11,941 nt of DNA from an uncultured Erysipelotrichaceae bacterium (GTDB lineage: Bacteria; Bacillota_I; Bacilli_A; RFN20; CAG-826), in contig CACZNF010000035.1 of NCBI GenBank assembly GCA_902782395.1, forward strand, positions 1-11,941, written 5' to 3'. The first letter of the stretch is position 1. Each line of letters opens with the position of its first letter. Shown piece by piece: positions 6,477-11,941 of this stretch. Under the pieces are notes generated by a model. The model was not told the origin of the DNA. It did no database searches and saw nothing but the letters and a program-made list of their open reading frames with translations. Made by a program: the position numbers and the translations under genes.

Positions 6477-7430
6477 ATGTCTAGATTACTTGATGCAAAT
6501 AGAAATAATAACGAAACCCAAGAAGAGCTCTCTTTGAGACCACAAACTCTTGACGAATATGTTGGTCAAAAAGATTTAAAAGCTAATCTTAAGGTTTTTA
6601 TTGGTGCCGCTCTTCATAGAGACGAACCATTAGACCATATTCTTATGCATGCAAATATTCATTTTGTGAATGGTCCCGCTCTTGAAAAGCCAGGCGACTT
6701 AGGCGCTATTTTAAGCAATTTAAACAAAGATGGTGGAGACATCCTTTTCATCGATGAAATTCATAGACTTCCACGTATTGTGGAAGAAACGCTCTATAAC
6801 GCCATGGAAGATTTTAAGTTTTCGGTCGTAATTAACCGCGATACAAGCGCGAGAACTTTAACCATTGATTTACCACCTTTCACGCTTATTGGTGCGACCA
6901 CCCGAGCGGGCAATTTAAGCGCGCCACTAAGAAGTAGATTTGGTATCTCTGAAAAACTTAACTTCTACGATATTGATGAATGCGTCAAGATTGTTAAAAG
7001 AACGGCAAAAGTCTTCAATACCACAATTGAAGATGCCGCGGCTTTAGAAATTGCTAAACGTTCACGTGGTACTCCACGTATTGCTAATAGATTATTTAGA
7101 AGAGTGAGAGACTTTGCTAACTATGCTGGTCAAGATCACATTACCATTAATGATGCTTTACAAGCATTAAAGGCTTTAAAAGTTGATGAATTAGGTCTCG
7201 ATGATGTCGATATTAAATACTTAAAAACCATCATTGAAAGATTCAAAGGTGGACCAGTTGGTTTAGACACTTTAGCGAGTGCAATTGGTGAAGAAATTGA
7301 TAACTTAGAAGATGTCTATGAGCCTTACCTGTTACAAATTGGAATGATTGATAGAACCGCTAGAGGACGTGTCGCTACTGATAAGGCATATAAGCATCTA
7401 CAAATCAGTTACCAAACAAAATTATTTTAA
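6477..7430 (+). CDS. ruvB: Holliday junction helicase RuvB lacking the Walker A loop, 317 aa
   Basis: RuvB is the hexameric AAA+ motor of branch migration. The family start is present (LRPQTLDEYVGQ, residues 20-31), as are GPALEKPGDL (66-75), Walker B LFIDEIH (90-96), sensor 1 IGATTRAG (138-145), the arginine finger segment LRSRFG (151-156), sensor 2 GTPRIANRL (198-206) and the C-terminal winged helix. Between DHILM (53-57) and HANIHFVNGP (58-67), where relatives read about 19 residues with GPPGLGKT, there is nothing. The total of 317 plus 19 gives 336, the length of E. coli RuvB, so this is a clean in-frame loss of about 57 bases at 6645-6650. Without the P-loop Lys the protein should not bind or hydrolyse ATP normally. 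Family identity is certain; function as a motor is doubtful. Confidence 0.95.
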   Translation: MSRLLDANRNNNETQEELSLRPQTLDEYVGQKDLKANLKVFIGAALHRDEPLDHILMHANIHFVNGPALEKPGDLGAILSNLNKDGGDILFIDEIHRLPRIVEETLYNAMEDFKFSVVINRDTSARTLTIDLPPFTLIGATTRAGNLSAPLRSRFGISEKLNFYDIDECVKIVKRTAKVFNTTIEDAAALEIAKRSRGTPRIANRLFRRVRDFANYAGQDHITINDALQALKALKVDELGLDDVDIKYLKTIIERFKGGPVGLDTLASAIGEEIDNLEDVYEPYLLQIGMIDRTARGRVATDKAYKHLQISYQTKLF

Positions 7431-7459
7431 TAATTTTACTTTTTAAAACTCATTTAATT

Positions 7460-7489
7460 GAACAAGATTAATCTTGTTCTTTTATTTTT
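7460..7489 (+). terminator. Rho-independent terminator after ruvB
   Basis: A perfect 20-base inverted repeat (7460-7479, arms GAACAAGATT and AATCTTGTTC) is followed by a T-rich run (7480-7489). It ends the obg-to-ruvB unit 30 bases after the ruvB stop. Being fully symmetric, it may also work on the other strand, although no minus-strand gene is present. Confidence 0.82.
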
Positions 7490-7509
7490 GATTTTATCGT
7501 ATAAAAATG

Positions 7510-7538
7510 TTGAATTACTTATGTAATTAGGGTATATT
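7510..7538 (+). promoter_or_regulatory. sigma-A-type promoter for secDF
   Basis: A -35 box TTGAAT (7510-7515), a 17-base spacer and a -10 box TATATT (7533-7538). Predicted start near 7545, giving a leader of about 50 bases. The boxes and spacing match those of the rplU promoter. Confidence 0.75.
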
Positions 7539-7542
7539 AGAC

Positions 7543-7587
7543 AATGACGTCGCTTTGCGAGCGAATGCATACACACGTATTAGGAGG
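7543..7587 (+). promoter_or_regulatory. short structured leader and strong Shine-Dalgarno of secDF
   Basis: AATgACGT (7543-7550) can pair with ACGTATT (7575-7581) with one bulged G. Alternatively TCGC (7550-7553) pairs with GCGA (7557-7560). The outer stem ends directly against AGGAGG (7582-7587), which lies seven bases before the ATG at 7595. This could tune translation, but the fold is only drawn by eye and its first bases may precede the transcript. Confidence 0.35.
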
Positions 7588-7594
7588 AATAAAT

Positions 7595-10258
7595 ATGCGT
7601 AGATTATGGTCACATATTATCATAGCGGCTACTTCGCTATTGATGGTTGGGGCAACATTTGCCACCGTAGTTACAAATATAAACAGTAATATCGAATTCG
7701 AAAAAGGTCGTGAATTAACTTTCCGTGTTGAAGCTAAAGACGCGGATGGTAATCCAGATAAAGATTACGTCTTTGCCGATACAAAAGCTGTTGAAGATAC
7801 CGCAAAAATCATGGAAAAGAGATTAGCCGCTGCTAATATCTCCCGTTATAAAGTTGAGACACAAGATGTCGATACCATCAAAGTTAGTTTTGTTCAAGAT
7901 ACTGAACAACAATACGAAATCATTAAAAACTATCTTTCATTCAACGCTACATTAGCGATTTCTAACTCTAAAGAAACTTACGCTTTGGCCACTGAATTCC
8001 TCGATCCAAACAAGAAAGCTTCCTTAGAAACCACTGATGGTTATCCATCAATCATTATCCCAATTAAGAAAGATAATGAATTATTCCAAGCCGTTTATAC
8101 CGAAGCCAAGGAAATGAGCGATAACAATGAAGGCGAAGTGGAAGAACAACAAGAACAACAAGAGGGTGAAGAAGAGCAAGAAAAGAAAACACATGCTTAC
8201 TTATACCTCTGGTATGACTATGTCGTTGACTATTACTCATACGATAAAATCAAACAAGGCGCTGAAACATACGATGAAACAATCGCTAGCAAGGTCTTAA
8301 TGACATTTGATGCCGCCAATCCATTCCTCGATGACGACCAAGATGAATTAAGAGCATATGTTCGACCAAATTCTGGTAGTGAAGATGCTGAAATTACTCC
8401 TGAAGGTTTAAAAGAAGCCTATGAAAATGCCCGTTATTATGTAAACTTACTTAACGCTGGTGAAATGGAATATCACGTTGACTTCTTATTCTCCAAGAGA
8501 GCGCCATCCTTCGTTGAAAGTTTAATTGCTTTAGACGCTCACGAAACCGTGGCATGGAGCAGAACTTTCATCGCTACATTATGTGCGCTTGCTGTTGTCA
8601 CATTATTACTCGTCTACTTCTTCAGATTAGGCGCTAGTGGTGTGGCCGTTACATCAATCGTTTCCACATTCTTTGGTTTATTATTTGTCGTCTTATTAGG
8701 CGCTGAATTTAATATCGCTGGTGTTATTGGATTAATCTCCTTAGCCTTCGTGAGTGTTGCTTCTGGTGTCGTCTATTTAACAAAGTTAAAAGAAGAATGC
8801 TACCGTGGTAGAACTCTTAAGAAAGCTAATGCAGAAGCCGCTAAGAAAGCTTTATTACCAACAGTTGACTTACACGTTGTGTTAGTCGCTATCGGTGTCG
8901 CTTGCTACATTCTCGGCGGTGTCATTATGAAATCATTCGCCGTTGTCACTATCTTAGGTGGTATCGTTTCCTTATTATTAAACCTCCTTGGTTTACGTGG
9001 CTTAGAATGGCTCGTGACCAATGAACAAGGTTTAGCTGGTCGTTACGATTTATTCGATGTCGCTAATGATCAAGTCGCTGATGGCTTAGATGAAAGCAAA
9101 CCAAAATACGAAGGCGCGAATGCAGATAAAGACTTCACCAAGCACAGAAAACCTGTGGCTATTGGTGCTCTTGCCTTACTCGTTGCTAGTATTGCCACAT
9201 TAGTGGTCTTTGGTGTCAAAGATAAAGGTGCGGTTTATAATACCACAACTCCATATAGCAACAGCCAAGTCTACGTTGAATACAAGTCAGAAACCGCTAA
9301 TAACACAGCCTTAACTGGTCAAGTTAAAGATAAGGTTGATGATATCTTAAACAATGCTTACCTTGGTGATAAACAATTCAAAGACATCGTCGAAGTAGAA
9401 ACATTTGACTACGTCACAAAGATTGATAACACCAAATCTGGTAATGTCACTGCTTACTATGCTTACTATCGTTTAACATTCGATAGAGCTTTAACTGGTG
9501 AAGAAGAAATGACATACGATGGTGGTAAGATGACAGTCGCTAGATTCTTCTCTGAGGAAGGTTTATCTGATGCAAGCATCACTTTACCAAATAACGTTGA
9601 AGTTTCTTTAAAGAATAGTGTGAGAGTCAGTGCTGATCAACCAGCCTTTGGTCCAATTGCCTTAGCTACTGGTGTTGGCATCGCCATTGCTGCTTTCTAT
9701 CTCTTACTCAGATATAGATTAAGCCGTGGCTTAGCTAACTTACTCGTTGCCGCTGGTGCAACTGGTATTGCTGCTGGTTTATTATCCATGCTCCACTTCA
9801 TTCAAGCGACATCTTACGCTTCATTAGCAGTACCATTTGTTGCTGTCTTCACCTTAACAATTGCTATTATCTTAATGAATAGAGAAAGAGAACTCGTTCT
9901 CGATGACCGTTCTAAAGATAACTCTATTGAAAATAGAAAAGCACTCATGGTTAAAGCTACAGCCTTAGCGTCCACCCCAATTACTGTGGTCTTCGTTATC
10001 GCTTTATACCTCGGAGTTAACTTCTTCGGCTTTATGGCCACTCCAATTAGTTGGATCTTCTTAGCCATCTTCTTAGGTGTGATCATTTCTACCGCTGTTG
10101 TGCTCGTGTGCTTTGGCCCACTTGCCCAAGTCTTCTACAAGTTATTCTCCGGTGTGAAAATCATCAAACCAAAAGCCAAAAAGAAGAAAGCGCGTCCAGT
10201 TCGCGTTAACAAATCTGCTGAACCTGAAGAAGCAATCTTTATTGGCATTAACGATTAA
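7595..10258 (+). CDS. secDF: SecDF fused protein-export membrane protein, divergent, 887 aa
   Basis: SecD and SecF are RND-type membrane proteins that assist the Sec translocase using the proton gradient. I use the ATG at 7595 (AGGAGG seven bases upstream) rather than an in-frame ATG at 7544, which lies at the predicted transcription start. About twelve hydrophobic segments fit a fused SecD+SecF: one at 5-27, a large extracellular P1 region (about 28-320), five between about 322 and 470, one at 520-540, a second extracellular region (541-685) and five between 686 and 840; the tail is basic. The SecD block VDANV of the fourth segment reads VASGV, so the proton-relay Asp is Ala389, and the SecF counterpart (NDTIVVFDRIRE in relatives) is TIAIILMNRERE. 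An acidic Gln/Glu-rich insert occupies about 174-198. It is longer than the B. subtilis protein. Identity comes from topology and weak motifs. Confidence 0.85.
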   Translation: MRRLWSHIIIAATSLLMVGATFATVVTNINSNIEFEKGRELTFRVEAKDADGNPDKDYVFADTKAVEDTAKIMEKRLAAANISRYKVETQDVDTIKVSFVQDTEQQYEIIKNYLSFNATLAISNSKETYALATEFLDPNKKASLETTDGYPSIIIPIKKDNELFQAVYTEAKEMSDNNEGEVEEQQEQQEGEEEQEKKTHAYLYLWYDYVVDYYSYDKIKQGAETYDETIASKVLMTFDAANPFLDDDQDELRAYVRPNSGSEDAEITPEGLKEAYENARYYVNLLNAGEMEYHVDFLFSKRAPSFVESLIALDAHETVAWSRTFIATLCALAVVTLLLVYFFRLGASGVAVTSIVSTFFGLLFVVLLGAEFNIAGVIGLISLAFVSVASGVVYLTKLKEECYRGRTLKKANAEAAKKALLPTVDLHVVLVAIGVACYILGGVIMKSFAVVTILGGIVSLLLNLLGLRGLEWLVTNEQGLAGRYDLFDVANDQVADGLDESKPKYEGANADKDFTKHRKPVAIGALALLVASIATLVVFGVKDKGAVYNTTTPYSNSQVYVEYKSETANNTALTGQVKDKVDDILNNAYLGDKQFKDIVEVETFDYVTKIDNTKSGNVTAYYAYYRLTFDRALTGEEEMTYDGGKMTVARFFSEEGLSDASITLPNNVEVSLKNSVRVSADQPAFGPIALATGVGIAIAAFYLLLRYRLSRGLANLLVAAGATGIAAGLLSMLHFIQATSYASLAVPFVAVFTLTIAIILMNRERELVLDDRSKDNSIENRKALMVKATALASTPITVVFVIALYLGVNFFGFMATPISWIFLAIFLGVIISTAVVLVCFGPLAQVFYKLFSGVKIIKPKAKKKKARPVRVNKSAEPEEAIFIGIND

Positions 10259-10263
10259 TTTAT

Positions 10264-10295
10264 AAGGCTGCTTTAAAAAGCGGCCTTTATTTTAT
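10264..10295 (+). terminator. Rho-independent terminator after secDF
   Basis: AAGGCTGC (10264-10271) pairs with GCGGCCTT (10280-10287), with one T-G wobble, across an eight-base loop; a T-rich tail (TTTATTTTAT) follows. It lies five bases after the secDF stop and ahead of recJ. Confidence 0.8.
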
Positions 10296-10306
10296 AAAAT
10301 TTAATT

Positions 10307-11872
10307 ATGGAACAATTATTTAAACGACTCTTAGAATATTATCAAATTGACGAAAGCGAATATCAAAAGTTGATCGCTCCTGTCGATGAAGATAATTTCG
10401 CTATGGGTCATACTTTTAAAGATATTGATAAATGTGTGGAAGTGGTGAAAAACGCTATCGCACAAAATAAAAAGATTTTTATCTATGGCGACTATGACTG
10501 CGATGGCATTATGTCCATCTCCATCTTAGTCAAAATGTTTAGCTATCTTAACTATCCTGTTTCTTATCATGTTCCAAGTCGTTATTTAGATGGCTATGGC
10601 TTAACCCTCAAATAAGCGGAAGAACTAGTGAACGAAGGATATGGCTTACTCATTACCGTCGATAACGGAATTACCGCTTTTGAAGGCATTGAATACGCTA
10701 AAAAACATGGCTTAGATGTCTTAATCTTTGATCATCATCAAGCTGACCCAGTTTTACCTATCGCTGATTACATTCTTCACCCAGTTGTTTCTAACTTTGG
10801 TGAAGTGGCGACAAGTGCGGGCTTTGTGACCTTCATGTTCGCTAAAGAATTCTTAGGTAGATACGATAAGTACCTAGCAACGCTAGCGGCTATCTCTGTG
10901 GTGTCTGATATGATGCCTCTTAGAGAGTATAATCGTAATCTTCTTAGACTAGTAATCAGTGAGTATGAAGACGGGGAATTCTTCAATATTGATTTATTAA
11001 AAGAAAAAGAACCATTCACTGAAGCCGCGATTGGCATGAAAATCGCCCCAAAAGTCAACGCTGTGGGACGTTTGATTGAAGATGAGGATTCTCTTAAGAA
11101 GACAGTCGAATTCTTCACCAAAGACGATAAAAACATTCTTTTAAACTACAATGAGTGGATTAATTCCGTGAATAATGAGCGTAAAGATCTTACTAAACTC
11201 GCCGTGGAAAACGCTAAAGATATCGATACAAGTAAAGATGCGATTATCGCTGTCATCAATGAAAAAGAAGGTGTCATTGGTTTAATCGCTAATTACTTCG
11301 CTAAAAAGTATCATAAACCAACCATTATCTTTGCTTTAGATCAAAGTGGTGATGTCTATAAGGGTTCTTGTCGTGCCCCTAAAGGCTTTAATGTCGTGGA
11401 TGCTTTCAACGCTTTAGATAGGTTCATGCTCACCGCTGGTGGGCACGCTTCTGCGGGTGGTTGCTCAGTTAAAAAAGAACTTTTTGAAGAGTTTAAAGCG
11501 GCCTTTAATGAATTAGCTAAAGAAAGTGTTATTGAAGAAGGCGAAGAAGAAACTATTCCAATGTTTATTAACGATATCAATCGTGAAAACTACGATTTAG
11601 TGCAATCATTTTCTCCTTTTGGAGAAACATGGCCTGCTCCACATTTCAAATTAAGTCGTATTAGAACGCAATCACTGATGTATTCTCGCGATGCTCAACA
11701 TATCTTAACAAGTATTGGTCAGACTTCCCGCCTAACAGGTTTCTATTTTCCTAAAGAACAGGTTTCTGAATATCCATACGTTGATATGATAGGCACATTA
11801 CGCTTATCAACTTATTACACAAAGACAACAGTGGAATTCCTCATTTCTAATATTTCTATGAGTGAAAAATAA
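10307..11872 (+). pseudogene. recJ: single-stranded-DNA exonuclease RecJ, interrupted by an in-frame TAA at codon 103
   Basis: RecJ is a 5'-3' exonuclease of the DHH phosphoesterase superfamily used in recombination and mismatch or base-excision repair. Motif I GDYDCDG is at codons 61-67, VDNGI at 118-122, the DHH motif at 142-144 (10730-10738), the DHHA1 motif GGHASAGG at 378-385 and an OB-like C-terminal region follows. Codons before and after the TAA at 10613-10615 stay in one frame, and the surrounding residues (DGYGLTLK, stop, AEELVNEG) form one helix of the fold, so a single base change such as CAA to TAA explains it. The stop separates motif I from the DHH motif, so neither fragment should be active. 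A GTG at 10628 could restart translation but has no good ribosome binding site. The ATG at 10307 has no Shine-Dalgarno. Total span is 522 codons including the final stop, within the family's shorter range. Confidence 0.93.
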
Positions 11873-11885
11873 CAAACTTTGTCAT

Positions 11886-11902
11886 AAAAAAAAAAAAAAA
11901 AA
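11886..11902 (+). repeat. 17-base poly-A tract downstream of recJ
   Basis: Seventeen consecutive A, flanked on both sides by GTCAT (11881-11885 and 11903-11907). It lies 13 bases after the recJ stop. The remaining bases to the window end (11908-11941) show no gene, clear promoter or hairpin. Such tracts slip during replication and sequencing, so the exact length is uncertain. Confidence 0.9.
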
Positions 11903-11941
11903 GTCATTTTTATTACTTATTCCCGTCGTTTTTGTCTTAAG

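Noticed and set aside
7544..7594. ATG at 7544 as the secDF start
   Set aside because: It sits at the predicted transcription start with no ribosome binding site, while 7595 has AGGAGG at ideal spacing and starts the membrane segment.
10613..10615. TAA recoding or programmed read-through in recJ
   Set aside because: Most intact genes here end in TAA, so general recoding is excluded, and no read-through context is visible.
1..11941. CRISPR arrays, insertion sequences, phage genes, tRNA or rRNA genes
   Set aside because: No repeated spaced units, transposase motifs or structural RNA signatures were seen; the few gaps are short and explained by promoters, leaders and terminators.

Overview
The window is AT-rich and every gene lies on the + strand. 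The proteins look like those of low-GC Gram-positive bacteria: L27 carries the Firmicutes/Mollicutes-type N-terminal extension with its Prp protease beside it, SecD and SecF are fused, and the gene order is that of Bacilli. Tryptophan is written TGG, and radC ends at a TGA exactly where the RadC family ends, so the standard bacterial code applies rather than the Mycoplasma code. I infer a reduced-genome member of the Bacilli/Mollicutes-like branch (RF39- or Acholeplasma-like); the exact lineage cannot be fixed from the sequence alone.

Layout: the 3' two-thirds of valS (1-1650, frame-broken); a hairpin that is both a terminator and the carrier of a Shine-Dalgarno (1672-1704); a 60-aa membrane peptide overlapping radC (1705-2582); a promoter and structured leader, then rplU-prp-rpmA (2632-3699) and a terminator; a second unit obg-nadE-(32-aa membrane peptide)-ruvA-ruvB (3785-7430) and a terminator; a promoter and short leader, then secDF (7595-10258) and a terminator; then recJ, interrupted by a stop (10307-11872), and a 17-A tract.

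The order is a condensed version of the Bacillus subtilis stretch valS...radC...rplU-ysxB-rpmA...obg...ruvAB...secDF...recJ. The mreBCD/minCD block between radC and rplU and the queA-tgt-yajC block between ruvB and secDF are absent. Functions are translation and ribosome assembly (ValRS, L21, L27 and its maturation protease, Obg), NAD synthesis (NadE), recombination and repair (RadC family, RuvAB, RecJ) and protein export (SecDF).

The most notable content is a cluster of lesions in normally conserved genes. valS appears to lack 14 nt, RuvB lacks about 19 residues including the entire Walker A loop although its frame is intact, and recJ has an in-frame TAA at codon 103. SecDF also lacks the intramembrane Asp of the SecD proton relay. 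These could be real decay, strain variation or assembly error; reads would decide. I see no tRNA, rRNA, CRISPR, insertion sequence or phage feature.
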